DNA of 63,124 bases, taken from an uncultured Bacteroidia bacterium. GTDB lineage: Bacteria > Bacteroidota > Bacteroidia > Bacteroidales > F082. Below the pieces are notes generated by a model. The model did no database searches. It was not told the DNA's origin and saw only the letters and a program-made list of their open reading frames with translations. Of the stretch, positions 52,701 through 59,626 are shown piece after piece (the stretch's first letter is position 1; each line of letters opens with the position of its first letter). A program made the position numbers and the translations under genes. The DNA lies in NCBI GenBank assembly GCA_902783365.1, contig CACZQL010000085.1:1-63124 (forward strand). The letters are read 5' to 3'.

Positions 52701-54085
52701 TGAAGATCGTGACCATGGTGAAGAAAGCCTCGGTGAGCTACTCCATCATGGGCGGGCAGACCCTGCCCGGCTTCATGCCCAAGCCCAGCTATCTCGGCCT
52801 CAGCAGCACCAACGGCGCCCCCGGATGGGGCTTCGTGCTGGGCGCCCCCGGCGACACCTACAACAAGGCCGTCAGCAGCCAATGGCTCACCACCGACTCC
52901 ATCCTGAGCGACCCCTATATCCGACGCCGCACCGAGAACCTGACCTACCGCGTCAACTGCGAGCCTTTCCAAGGACTCAAAATCGACATCCAAGGCAACC
53001 GCAGCTACTCGGAGAACTACCAGCACTACTTCAGAGCCAACGCCTTCGGCGACTTCGAGGTGTTCACCCCCACCAACGGAGGCAACTACACCGGCTCCAC
53101 CATGCTCATCAAGACCGCCTTCGTGAAGGACTACGGCGATGAAGACGACGGCTCACCCCTGTTCGACAAGATGCTGGCCGACCGCACCATCATCGCCGAC
53201 CGCATCGCCAAAAACAACCCGAGCTGGGTCTCCGACGTGCAACAATACTATTTCGACACCCTCGCCGGCGACTATTACCCCCAAGGCTACGGCTCCTCGT
53301 CGATGGAAGTGCTGCTCTACTCCTTCCTGTCGGCCTACTCCGGACAAGACCCCAACACCATCCCCCTGAACCCGTTCCCGAAAATCCCGCTCCCCAACTG
53401 GAGCCTCACCTGGAACGGACTGACCAACATCCCCGCGGTGGCAGAAGTGTTCAAGACCGTCAACATCACCCACACCTACCGCTCCACCTACTCCGTCAGC
53501 GCCTGGGCCAGCAACGTCTATTACGACGAAAACAACCCCCTGCAAACCTACGAGAACTCCAGCAACATCATCTCGAAATACGACATCAACCAAGTCATGC
53601 TGAACGAGCAGTTCATGCCCCTCATCGGCATTGACCTGGGATTCCAGAACACCCTAACCTGCAACATCCAGTACAAGAAGACCAGGGCGCTCACCATGAG
53701 TTTCTCCAACAACCAACTCACCGAGGCCAACGGACGGGAATTCGTGATTGGCGCTGGCTACCGTATCAAAGGACTGTCTTTCAATGTAATATCACTCACA
53801 GGAAACCGGAACAAACGCACCGTGAAGAACGACTTGGTGCTGAAACTCGACCTGGGCTTCAAGAAAGACAAGACCACGTTGCGACGCATCGACGAGAAGA
53901 ACAGCCAGGTCTCCGCCGGACAGAACAAGATCAACATCTACCTGACCGCCGACTACCAGTTCAGCACGAAGCTGAGCGCGCAGGCCTTCTTCAAGCGCGA
54001 CATGAACAACCCCTTCGTCTCGACCTCCTTCCCCACCGCGACGACCTTCGCGGGCGTGATGATCCGATTCAACCTGGCCCAGTAA
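46703..54085 (+). CDS. sprA: T9SS outer-membrane translocon SprA (Sov)
   Basis: 2460 residues, the size of the 36-strand SprA barrel through which T9SS cargo crosses the outer membrane. The signal peptide is MKRYIFLVLFLAVLF to GFAQQ. Family blocks are QGSVDLTFGIKHNYRGDPS, FNINKNTKATFNYEDL, GTSYIDDFEGAKSTIDL (about 820) and a C-terminal barrel strand AGVMIRFNLAQ. Two hydrophilic low-complexity inserts occur: an Asp/Pro/Ala-rich one at about 1662-1690 and a Lys/Asp/Gly-rich one at about 1947-1985, probably periplasmic or extracellular loops. Acts with the plug and PorV-type proteins encoded elsewhere in the window. Confidence 0.95.
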   Translation: MKRYIFLVLFLAVLFPGFAQQRDTTQPVYPIPVDNGDPMQQLYNQSPLYFKDPTNIKHEVIYDPLTGQYTFKNKIGDFEYTSPTTMSQKEYFNYKNRQGIMEFWKERRSQNARSTTDGSSIIPPIYVGGEAFDMIFGSNTIDIRPQGSVDLTFGIKHNYRGDPSFSENMQHVTNFDFEQDIQLNVIAKIGDKINFNINKNTKATFNYEDLMTLKYQGKEDEIVQLLEAGDVSFPLNSTLITGTQRLFGLKSKLKFGKTTITSVVSYQESESRNIAVQGGAQTNEFVVSCLDYEENRHFFLSQYFRDQYEAALATLPTITSSINITKIEVWITNTNSATQDTRNILALTDLGEGKKAWIYSDEVQPANTTVIYPRNAANDMLTRIDTTQIRNISSVTNYMSGDPLRIGKQAYMHAGRDFEKIENARRLSSTEYSLNSKLGFISLNVILNPNQSLAVAYQYTIVGSDQVYQVGEFSDQGINTPNVLVAKLLRGTTVNTSMPIWNLMMKNVYNIRAYQISANDFMLNIFYNGNSNSTPMGYFTEGPENVKGVSLLHLMGLDNLTQQNNPIPGGDGMFDFLPNAQTSGGTINNANGRIYFPVLEPFGSHLRKVFSENIDLANKYAFDSLYTMTKTSAEQFSEKNKFTLQGYYSSQSGSEISLNAMNVAQGSVTVTAGGRTLVENVDYTVDYTLGRVSIINEGILNSGTPINISLESNSGFSALKKTFLGSRIEHEFNPDLRLGGTILYLGERSYTQKINYGEEAIANTIYGFDFSYHTDARWLTNFIDKLPGISTKAPSRINIDGEFARFIPGLSKSASERGTSYIDDFEGAKSTIDLRLYSQWHLASTPQNQTDLFPEAGPNTGLAYGKNRASLSWFTIDHTVFYDRSATIRPRNITNDELSKHSVRQVLESEIFPNKDISAGTPTNISVLNLSYYPSLKGPYNYDVLPNQYSSGIDEEGALNNPQNRWAGIMRRMETTDFEATNIEYIEFWLMDPFADPEYQNNPGKLYINLGDISEDILRDGRKYYENGMPVSEEVVNVDTTIWGRIPTMQDLVGTFSTSPEAREFQDVGFDGLRDVDERSFFESNYLSVIRDQFGESSTAYQLAHEDPSSDNYHYFRSTEWNDDDLHSSILERYKKYNGVEGNSPSETQRVESYTTSNTTLPDGEDINSDNTLSESERYYQYEIELDPNKMVVGSNHIADIYEANDITLANGERTTVKWYQFRVPIKQPDKVIGRIDDYSSIRFMRMFLRGFQNPIVLRFATLNLVKGEWRTYTQSIQAPGEYQPNDIANGTTIDISAVNIEENGRRSPVPYVIPPGITQEQLVGTTAVTKLNEQSLQMSVNNLVDGDARAIYKTADFDLRQYKYLKMFVHAEKAHEEDQLDDQDLTVFMRLGTDFTENYYEYEIPLKITPWYTAFTNKDGIWPEINNMDIELEDLVAVKSNRNAAMNQPGSDVRLNFIYSERFKKGTVDGKDYYHTIKVIGNPSISDVEAIMVGVRNPKRQNLDNGLDDGEAKSAIIWINELRLTELSSKGGYAGTGRLEATLADLGRLVVSGSYSSGGFGSLDSRVTSNTFEAHSQFSVSTDLELGKFFDGSGLRLPLHVDYGKNVTTPLYNPYDPDIKLNDALSIMNTQRERDSLTSIVHDMTQFKNINLMNVRKERVAKKNKKNDPAAAAAAAQGDNDRDPNRGLRGGNVPTMHIYDIENFNLSFSYSETNQENTDIEYYNVRTYRGTLAYNYVNNPKNVQPFSKAKWASSKYLALIKDINFYYLPKSITFNTEMYRYYSEKLLRNKSGGAIIINPTYSKQWDWKRNFQFRHDLTRGLSLEYAAEAQAYVYEPAGNPDKGTEEWKLNQDTIKSELKHLGSMSRFHQTVNANYTVPINKLPLLDWVTANVTYQGQYFWTASAQSIQKRLGNTIENQHSIQGSGNLDFTKIYNTIPYLKKLNVPARRNNRPNNGKDGKTNKRGDKEKDGKDGKDGQSNDSIVIKPKVNYGKIILDGGLKIVTMVKKASVSYSIMGGQTLPGFMPKPSYLGLSSTNGAPGWGFVLGAPGDTYNKAVSSQWLTTDSILSDPYIRRRTENLTYRVNCEPFQGLKIDIQGNRSYSENYQHYFRANAFGDFEVFTPTNGGNYTGSTMLIKTAFVKDYGDEDDGSPLFDKMLADRTIIADRIAKNNPSWVSDVQQYYFDTLAGDYYPQGYGSSSMEVLLYSFLSAYSGQDPNTIPLNPFPKIPLPNWSLTWNGLTNIPAVAEVFKTVNITHTYRSTYSVSAWASNVYYDENNPLQTYENSSNIISKYDINQVMLNEQFMPLIGIDLGFQNTLTCNIQYKKTRALTMSFSNNQLTEANGREFVIGAGYRIKGLSFNVISLTGNRNKRTVKNDLVLKLDLGFKKDKTTLRRIDEKNSQVSAGQNKINIYLTADYQFSTKLSAQAFFKRDMNNPFVSTSFPTATTFAGVMIRFNLAQ

Positions 54086-54126
54086 AGATTTTTCGGGAAA
54101 ATGTGACAGCAAGCCGTTTATTTATG

Positions 54127-54134
54127 TATTTTTG
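54127..54134 (+). promoter_or_regulatory. Promoter -7 box for gcvH
   Basis: TATTTTTG, 30 bp before ATG 54165. Confidence 0.5.
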
Positions 54135-54164
54135 CCACCTAATTCAATTTCAATATCAATAAAA

Positions 54165-54554
54165 ATGAACATTCCATCAAACCTGAAGTACACGAAAGAC
54201 GATGAGTGGATCCGCTTGGAAGGCGAATTCGGCTACATCGGCATCACTGATTACGCACAACATGAACTTGGTGACATCACCTTCGTTGACATCGACGCTG
54301 ACCTCGTTGGCGAGACCTTGGATGCCGAGGAAGTGTTCGGTGCCGTTGAGGCCGTGAAGACCTCCGCCGAGCTGATGATGCCCGTCGGCGGCGAAGTCGT
54401 TGAAATCAACGAAGCCCTGGCCGACGAAGAGAACGCCAAGCTGGTCAACACCGACCCCTACGGTGAAGGCTGGATGCTGAAAATCAAGGTGAGCGACCCC
54501 GCCGAACTGGACAACCTGCTCGATGCCGCCGCTTACGAGGCCAAAATCAAGTAA
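54165..54554 (+). CDS. gcvH: Glycine cleavage system H protein
   Basis: 129 residues from ATG 54165. Carries the lipoyl arm that shuttles the aminomethyl group between the P, T and L proteins. Lipoyl-lysine is Lys65 in GAVEAVKTSAEL. The other gcv genes are not in the window. Followed after six bases by the VanZ-like gene, a neighbourhood (sprA, gcvH, vanZ-like, tonB) seen in many Bacteroidota. Confidence 0.95.
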   Translation: MNIPSNLKYTKDDEWIRLEGEFGYIGITDYAQHELGDITFVDIDADLVGETLDAEEVFGAVEAVKTSAELMMPVGGEVVEINEALADEENAKLVNTDPYGEGWMLKIKVSDPAELDNLLDAAAYEAKIK

Positions 54555-54560
54555 TCGCCC

Positions 54561-54974
54561 TTGGAACGATTCACAAGAAATAGCTACCCGGGAGTATTCT
54601 GCGCGCTGGTGATACTGCTGCTCACAGGACTCCCGGGTTCTTGTTTGCCTAAGGTGAAGCCAGCGATAGGCCTCGACAAAGTGGCCCATCTGCTCATGTA
54701 CGCCGGATTCGCCTTCATCACCCTTTGGGGCTACCGGAAACCCTACCAAGAAGACGGAAAACACTATCAGTCAAAGGCTTTGTGGCTGGTTTTCGCCATC
54801 AGCGCAGTGTTCGGAGCCCTCACCGAAGTGATGCAGGAAAACCTGATTCCCGGACGCGTCGGAAGCGTGTACGACTGGATCGCCGACCTCCTCGGTGGCC
54901 TCATCGGAACCCTGGTTTTCTATTTTTTCCATCGGAACAGAAATAATTTTGAAAAACCTACGTTGAGTAAATAA
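54561..54974 (+). CDS. VanZ-like membrane protein
   Basis: 137 residues from a TTG start at 54561, six bases after gcvH; no in-frame ATG gives a complete first helix. Four membrane helices; the VanZ-like blocks are DKVAHLLMYAGFAFITL, then GALTEVMQE, and DWIADLLGGLIGT. Named after the teicoplanin-resistance accessory protein, but most members are housekeeping proteins of unknown role. Ends just before the tonB promoter. Confidence 0.8.
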   Translation: MERFTRNSYPGVFCALVILLLTGLPGSCLPKVKPAIGLDKVAHLLMYAGFAFITLWGYRKPYQEDGKHYQSKALWLVFAISAVFGALTEVMQENLIPGRVGSVYDWIADLLGGLIGTLVFYFFHRNRNNFEKPTLSK

Positions 54975-54982
54975 AAAATTTG

Positions 54983-54990
54983 TATTTTCG
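54983..54990 (+). promoter_or_regulatory. Possible -7 box for tonB
   Basis: TATTTTCG, one mismatch from TAnnTTTG, 38 bp before ATG 55029. Confidence 0.35.
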
Positions 54991-55028
54991 CAACGCAAAA
55001 ACTGCGAAAATTAAAAAACACAATAACC

Positions 55029-55703
55029 ATGGAAGAGAAAAAATCATCTAAGGCCAACCTTGAGAACAAGAAACTGACATTCGGCTTGATCGGCTTGATT
55101 ATCAGCCTGGCCGTGGCTTGGAGCGTGTTCGAGATCAAGAGCTACGACAAACGCGAGTTCGACGACATCGGCAGAACAGTGGAAGTCCTTGAGGAAGAGA
55201 TGGTGGAAATCACCAAGCAGGAACAGAAGCCCCAACCCGTGGAAGTTCCCAAGCAGACCACCCAAATCCAAGTCGTGGAAGACGACGTGGAAGTGGAAGA
55301 CATTGAGATCAACGCCGATGTCGATCAAAACGAAGTCATCGAAGAGTATGTGGCTCCCGAAGTCGAAGAGGAAGAAGTTGTTGAGCAAGAGATCTTCCAG
55401 ATTGTGGAAGAGATGCCCGACTTCCCCGGCGGCGTCGCCAAACTCTCCGAGTACCTCCAAAAGAACATCAAGTACCCCCAGATGGCCCGTGAAAGCGGCA
55501 TCCAGGGCCGTGTGTTCGTCAACTTCGTGGTGGAACCCGACGGCTCCGTCTCCAACGTGAAGGTGCTCCGTTCCCTCGGCGGCGGTTGCGACGAAGAAGC
55601 TATGCGCGTCGTGAAAGGCATGCCCAAGTGGAAGCCCGGCAAACAACGTGGCAAAGCCGTGCGTGTGAGCTACATCCTCCCCGTCAACTTCAAACTGCAA
55701 TAA
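55029..55703 (+). CDS. tonB: Energy transducer TonB
   Basis: 224 residues. A single N-terminal membrane helix (FGLIGLIISLAVAWSVFEI, about 18-36) is followed by a periplasmic linker that is Glu/Val/Pro-rich rather than the usual Pro-Lys, then the TonB C-terminal domain (FPGGVAKLSEYLQKNIKYP to VSYILPVNFKLQ, about 137-224). It contacts TonB boxes of outer-membrane receptors; the two receptors in the window are candidate clients. ExbB/ExbD genes lie 6 kb away. Followed by a terminator shared with uvrC. Confidence 0.92.
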   Translation: MEEKKSSKANLENKKLTFGLIGLIISLAVAWSVFEIKSYDKREFDDIGRTVEVLEEEMVEITKQEQKPQPVEVPKQTTQIQVVEDDVEVEDIEINADVDQNEVIEEYVAPEVEEEEVVEQEIFQIVEEMPDFPGGVAKLSEYLQKNIKYPQMARESGIQGRVFVNFVVEPDGSVSNVKVLRSLGGGCDEEAMRVVKGMPKWKPGKQRGKAVRVSYILPVNFKLQ

Positions 55704-55724
55704 TCCTTGCGGTAAACGAATCAA

Positions 55725-55754
55725 GAAAGCCGACGCTGAGCGCCGGCTTTTTTT
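55725..55754. terminator. Terminator between tonB and uvrC
   Basis: AAAGCCGACGC, loop TGA, GCGCCGGCTTT with one mismatch, then a T run that abuts the uvrC stop codon. Confidence 0.85.
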
Positions 55755-57558
55755 ATGCCTCCTCGGGATGGAAATGCGCGAAGACCAACTTCGCCTTCGC
55801 CATGCCGACAATCCCAGCCAGCCGTTCCAACGAGGCCTCTTTGATGTTCTTCACCGACTTCAGCTCCAAAAGCATTTTCTCCGCCGTGGCCTTCCCCACC
55901 CCTTTGATGTCGGCCAACTCCGAGTGGATGAAACCCTTCTCGAACTTCTTGCGGTGATGCGTGATGGCAAACCGGTGTACCTCGTCCTGCAAAAACGTCA
56001 GCAACTTGAAAATCTCCGAATCGGCCCGGATGCCCACCGCGCGGGGAGGAAAGCCATAGAGCATCTCGCTGGTGCGGTGCCGGTCGTCCTTCACCAAACC
56101 CGCAATGGGGACCTCCACATGCAACTCATCCTGAATGACTTGGCGCACCACCTCCATCTGGCCCAAGCCACCGTCGGTGATGATGAGGTCGGGCAAACGC
56201 TGTCCCTCGTCCAACAGCCGTGAATAGCGGCGACGCACCACCTCCTTCATGGAGGCATAGTCATCGGGTCCCTCCACGGTCTTGATATTGTAGTGCCGAT
56301 AGGCGCTCTTGTTGGGTTTGCCGTTGACAAACTGCACCATGGCTGCCACGGGATAGTCGCCCTGGAAGTTGGAATTGTCGAAACACTCGATGACTTCGGG
56401 CATGACCGGCAGCTGCAACTCCTGCTGCAACTGACGGATCACCCGTTTCTGATGACGTTCAGGGTCGGCCAACGTGCGCTGTTTCTCCACATCCATCTTG
56501 TATTGCAGGGCATTGCGGTGCGAGAGTTCCAGCAGTTTCATCTTGTCGCCCCGTTGCGGCACCGTCACCGTCACGCCACCGAGGTCGAAGTCGAGACGCA
56601 TGGGCAGCACCACCTCCTGCGAATGGCTGTCGAACTGCCTGCGGATGTCGGTGACCGCCAAAGAAAGCAACTCCTCGGGCGTCTCGTCCAGCTTCCGCTT
56701 GATCTCCACGGTATGCGACTGCACCACCGCCCCTTCCACCACACGCATATAATTCACATAAAACAGCTCCTTGGCGTCGTCGAAGGAAAACACATCGACG
56801 TTGTGGATGGTGGTGCTGACCACCGTGGAACGGCTGCGGTAGTTCTCCAGCAGCTCGTATTTCTCCTTGATGACCTGGGCCTCCTCGAACTCCATGCGCG
56901 AGGCATGGTCCATCATCTGGGCCTTCAGGTCGCGCAACACCCCCTGAAGGTTTCCGCGGATCACCTCCCGCACCTCCGCAATCATCTGCCGGTATTGTTC
57001 CAAGCTGATGTGGCCCTCGCAGGGACCCGCACACTTATGGATATGGTAATCCAGGCAGATACGGTATTTCCCCTTCTCCACGTTCGCTTCAAGGAGCGGG
57101 GTCTTGCAGGAACGGATTTGATAGACCTGTCGCAGCAAGTCGAGCAGCACGTGGGCGGTCCGCACCGAGGGATAAGGGCCGTAATACTCCGAGCCGTCGT
57201 TGACTTTCTTGCGGGTGAGAAACACCCGGGGATAAGGCTCGTTTTTCACGCAAATCCAAGGATAAGTCTTGTCGTCCTTGAGCATGATGTTGTATCGGGG
57301 CTTGAACTGCTTGATCAGGTTGTTCTCGAGCAGCAACGCCTCCGATTCACTCTCCACAACAATAAACTTGATGTCGGCGATATGACTCACCAGCACACGG
57401 GTCTTGCCCGACTGCTCCTTGTTGAAATAGCTGGAGACCCTACGTTTTAGGTTCTTCGCCTTACCCACATAGATGATCGTACCGTCCTTATCGTAGTAAC
57501 GGTAAACACCCGGCTTGTTGGGCAGAATGGCCAATATGTTTTTTACCTGATCCATCAT
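55753..57558 (-). CDS. uvrC: Excinuclease ABC subunit C
   Basis: 601 residues. Makes both incisions in nucleotide-excision repair. The N-terminal GIY-YIG domain (GVYRYYDKDGTIIYVGKAKNL, about 17-37) is followed by cysteines of a cluster/zinc region (CKTPLL to CAGPCEGH), a UVR segment (EFEEAQVIKEKYELLENY), an RNase H-like endonuclease domain (IECFDNSNFQGDYPVAAMV, DLIITDGGLGQM) and C-terminal HhH repeats (LADIKGVGKATAEKML). Preceded by a heptamer array that separates it from thiL. Confidence 0.97.
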   Translation of the reverse strand: MMDQVKNILAILPNKPGVYRYYDKDGTIIYVGKAKNLKRRVSSYFNKEQSGKTRVLVSHIADIKFIVVESESEALLLENNLIKQFKPRYNIMLKDDKTYPWICVKNEPYPRVFLTRKKVNDGSEYYGPYPSVRTAHVLLDLLRQVYQIRSCKTPLLEANVEKGKYRICLDYHIHKCAGPCEGHISLEQYRQMIAEVREVIRGNLQGVLRDLKAQMMDHASRMEFEEAQVIKEKYELLENYRSRSTVVSTTIHNVDVFSFDDAKELFYVNYMRVVEGAVVQSHTVEIKRKLDETPEELLSLAVTDIRRQFDSHSQEVVLPMRLDFDLGGVTVTVPQRGDKMKLLELSHRNALQYKMDVEKQRTLADPERHQKRVIRQLQQELQLPVMPEVIECFDNSNFQGDYPVAAMVQFVNGKPNKSAYRHYNIKTVEGPDDYASMKEVVRRRYSRLLDEGQRLPDLIITDGGLGQMEVVRQVIQDELHVEVPIAGLVKDDRHRTSEMLYGFPPRAVGIRADSEIFKLLTFLQDEVHRFAITHHRKKFEKGFIHSELADIKGVGKATAEKMLLELKSVKNIKEASLERLAGIVGMAKAKLVFAHFHPEEA

Positions 57559-57561
57559 GGG

Positions 57562-57648
57562 AGGTGAAAGGTGAAAGGTGAGAGGTGAGAGGTGGAAGGT
57601 AGCCTGCGGTAGTACCTCTCACCTTTCACCTTTCACCTTTCACCTTTT
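57562..57648. repeat. GGTGARA inverted heptamer array between thiL and uvrC
   Basis: Five AGGTGAA/AGGTGAG/AGGTGGA units plus AGGT, loop AGCCTGCGGTAGTA, then four CCTYTCA units ending CCTTTT. The loop resembles that of the array at 35294-35378 (GCCTG, CGGT). The right arm supplies the stop codon and last Arg of thiL. Confidence 0.95.
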
Positions 57649-58689
57649 AAAGTGGTTGAATCCTTGGGCCTTGAGGGGAATGACGTGGTTGTCGGGGGTG
57701 ATGAGTTCGGCGATGCCTTTTTCGGGGGTCATATAGCCGATGACGGAGACGTCGGAGGAGAGCTGTTGAATCTTCTCGTAGTCCTTTTGGTCGATGGTGA
57801 AGAGCAACTCGTAGTCCTCTCCCCCATTGAGCGCGGCCACGCTAGGCACAATCTGGAAGTCCTTGGCGGTCTTTGCGGTGATGGGATCCAAGGGGATGCG
57901 CTCCTCGTAGAGTTGGCATCCCACGCCCGACTCCTTGCAGAGATGCATGATTTCCGAAGCCAGGCCATCGGAAATGTCGATCATGGAAGTGGGTTTGATG
58001 CCCGCTTGTTTCAGCAGCTCCACAACGTCTTTGCGGGCCTCAGGACGCAATTGGCGCCGCAACACATAGTCGAATCCCGCCAACTGCGGCTGCATCTGGG
58101 GATTGGCCAGAAACTCCGCCTTCTCACGCTGCAAAATCAGCAGTCCCATGTAGGCACCGCCTAGGTCGCCGCTCACACAGAGCAAGTCGTTGGGCTTGGC
58201 GCCGTTTCTGAACACGACGTCCTCCTGCGGGGCCTTCCCGATGACGGTGATGGAGATGACCAGTCCCGAACGGCTGCTCGTGGTGTCGCCACCCACCATA
58301 TCGACATGATAGGCCTCGCAAGCCATACGGATACCCGCATACAGCTCGTCGAGCGCCTCTACCGAATAACGGTTGGAGACCCCCAACCCCACCACAATCT
58401 GCGTCGGTGTGCCGTTCATGGCGTAGATGTCGGAGAAGTTAACCACCGCGGCCTTGTAGCCGAGATGTTTGAGCGGCGTGTATGTCATGTCGAAATGCAC
58501 CCCTTCGAGCAGCAAATCCACCGACACCAAGGTGCGTTCACCCCCATGGTCAATCACCGCAGCATCGTCGCCAACCCCTTTCAACGAAGAGGGATTGCGC
58601 AAGGGAAAGTCCTGCGTGATTTGGTCAATCAGCCCAAATTCGCCCAACTCGTCCAACTCCGTGCGGGTATTGTTATTATTATCTTCCAT
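57640..58689 (-). CDS. thiL: Thiamine-monophosphate kinase
   Basis: 349 residues. Phosphorylates thiamine monophosphate to the coenzyme diphosphate. PurM-like fold with the ATP/Mg motif GVGDDAAVI (about 40-48), DLLLEGVHFD and VGGDTTSSRSGLVISITVIG. The C-terminal Lys-Arg and stop are read from the adjacent heptamer array. Upstream is the CPBP protease gene on the same strand, 18 bp away. Confidence 0.95.
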   Translation of the reverse strand: MEDNNNNTRTELDELGEFGLIDQITQDFPLRNPSSLKGVGDDAAVIDHGGERTLVSVDLLLEGVHFDMTYTPLKHLGYKAAVVNFSDIYAMNGTPTQIVVGLGVSNRYSVEALDELYAGIRMACEAYHVDMVGGDTTSSRSGLVISITVIGKAPQEDVVFRNGAKPNDLLCVSGDLGGAYMGLLILQREKAEFLANPQMQPQLAGFDYVLRRQLRPEARKDVVELLKQAGIKPTSMIDISDGLASEIMHLCKESGVGCQLYEERIPLDPITAKTAKDFQIVPSVAALNGGEDYELLFTIDQKDYEKIQQLSSDVSVIGYMTPEKGIAELITPDNHVIPLKAQGFNHFKR

Positions 58690-58707
58690 ATTTTTATTTA
58701 TTTATAT

Positions 58708-59571
58708 TTAACTTTTCTTTTTTGAAAGGTACCAGGCCAGCCAAACCATGCCGATGGTCAAGAGGAGGCTGGCGAGGATCAAATAAACATTGTCGGTAGC
58801 GCCGAATTCCTCGGCGGAAGTCTCGATGATCCCTTTATGTTCCAAATAGGCGATCAACACGGCACTGCCATTGTTGATGAAGTGCATCAATATGCTGACC
58901 CAAACGGAGCCGGAATAGTAAAACAGGTAGCCGAGAATCATGCCGAGAAACATGCGGGGAAAGAAGCCGTAGAATTGAAAATGGATGAACGAAAAGACGG
59001 CGGAGGCCAGCACGATACCGACGTGAGGGTTCTTGACCACCTTGACCAACCACTGCTGGATCACGCTTCTGAAGGTCAATTCCTCGCCGATGGCGGGAAT
59101 CAAGGCGATGACGACGAGGTTGAAAAGCAGTCCGCCGAGGGTATCCACTTGCAGCATCCGTTCTGTGAGGTCGCCGGCCATCTCCTCCATCTGCTGCATC
59201 AGCGCCTCCAGCGACTCGAAGGCCGCGGGAAGCTTCATGGCCTCGTTCCATGTGGTGAGCTGATTGGTCACCGGCAAGGTGACGAACATCAAAGCGACCC
59301 CGATGAGCAACACCCAGGCATTGCCGACACGCCTGAAACCCAAGGCTTGCATGGGTTGGTCGCGAGTGACACCATAGAGGATCAAGGGCGGTGCGATGAA
59401 CATCAGGATGGAACCGATGCCCTGGCCGATTTTCAGGAGGTTCATATTGTTGCCCGCGGCGAGAAGCAGCACCAGCAACTCGGCCAGCAAGGAGCATAAA
59501 AACAGGCTTATCAAATAGAGAAAGACCCTGAATCCAGTGGAATACTTCAAGTTTTTCTTAAACTCATCCAT
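58708..59571 (-). CDS. CPBP-family intramembrane metalloprotease
   Basis: 287 residues with about eight hydrophobic segments. The family motifs are EELTFR (EExxxR, about residue 164), FSFIHFQF (FxxxH) and MHFINNGSA (H/N third motif). These Abi/Rce1-like proteins cleave within the membrane; in bacteria they often protect against bacteriocins or mature prenylated peptides, but the substrate here is unknown. Shares a divergent promoter region with dus and is followed by thiL. Confidence 0.88.
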   Translation of the reverse strand: MDEFKKNLKYSTGFRVFLYLISLFLCSLLAELLVLLLAAGNNMNLLKIGQGIGSILMFIAPPLILYGVTRDQPMQALGFRRVGNAWVLLIGVALMFVTLPVTNQLTTWNEAMKLPAAFESLEALMQQMEEMAGDLTERMLQVDTLGGLLFNLVVIALIPAIGEELTFRSVIQQWLVKVVKNPHVGIVLASAVFSFIHFQFYGFFPRMFLGMILGYLFYYSGSVWVSILMHFINNGSAVLIAYLEHKGIIETSAEEFGATDNVYLILASLLLTIGMVWLAWYLSKKKS

Positions 59572-59593
59572 AATAAATCCTTCTTACAGTTTG

Positions 59594-59610
59594 CAAAAGT
59601 ACTATTTTTG
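59594..59610. promoter_or_regulatory. Abutting divergent -7 boxes for CPBP gene and dus
   Basis: TACTTTTG on the minus strand (59594-59601) and TATTTTTG on the plus strand (59603-59610) lie one base apart, so the polymerases would compete for the same site. Confidence 0.55.
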
Positions 59611-59626
59611 CAGCAAATTTCACAGG

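Noticed and set aside
58708..59571. Bacteriocin immunity role for the CPBP protease
   Set aside because: No bacteriocin or peptide gene lies nearby; only the family assignment is supported.
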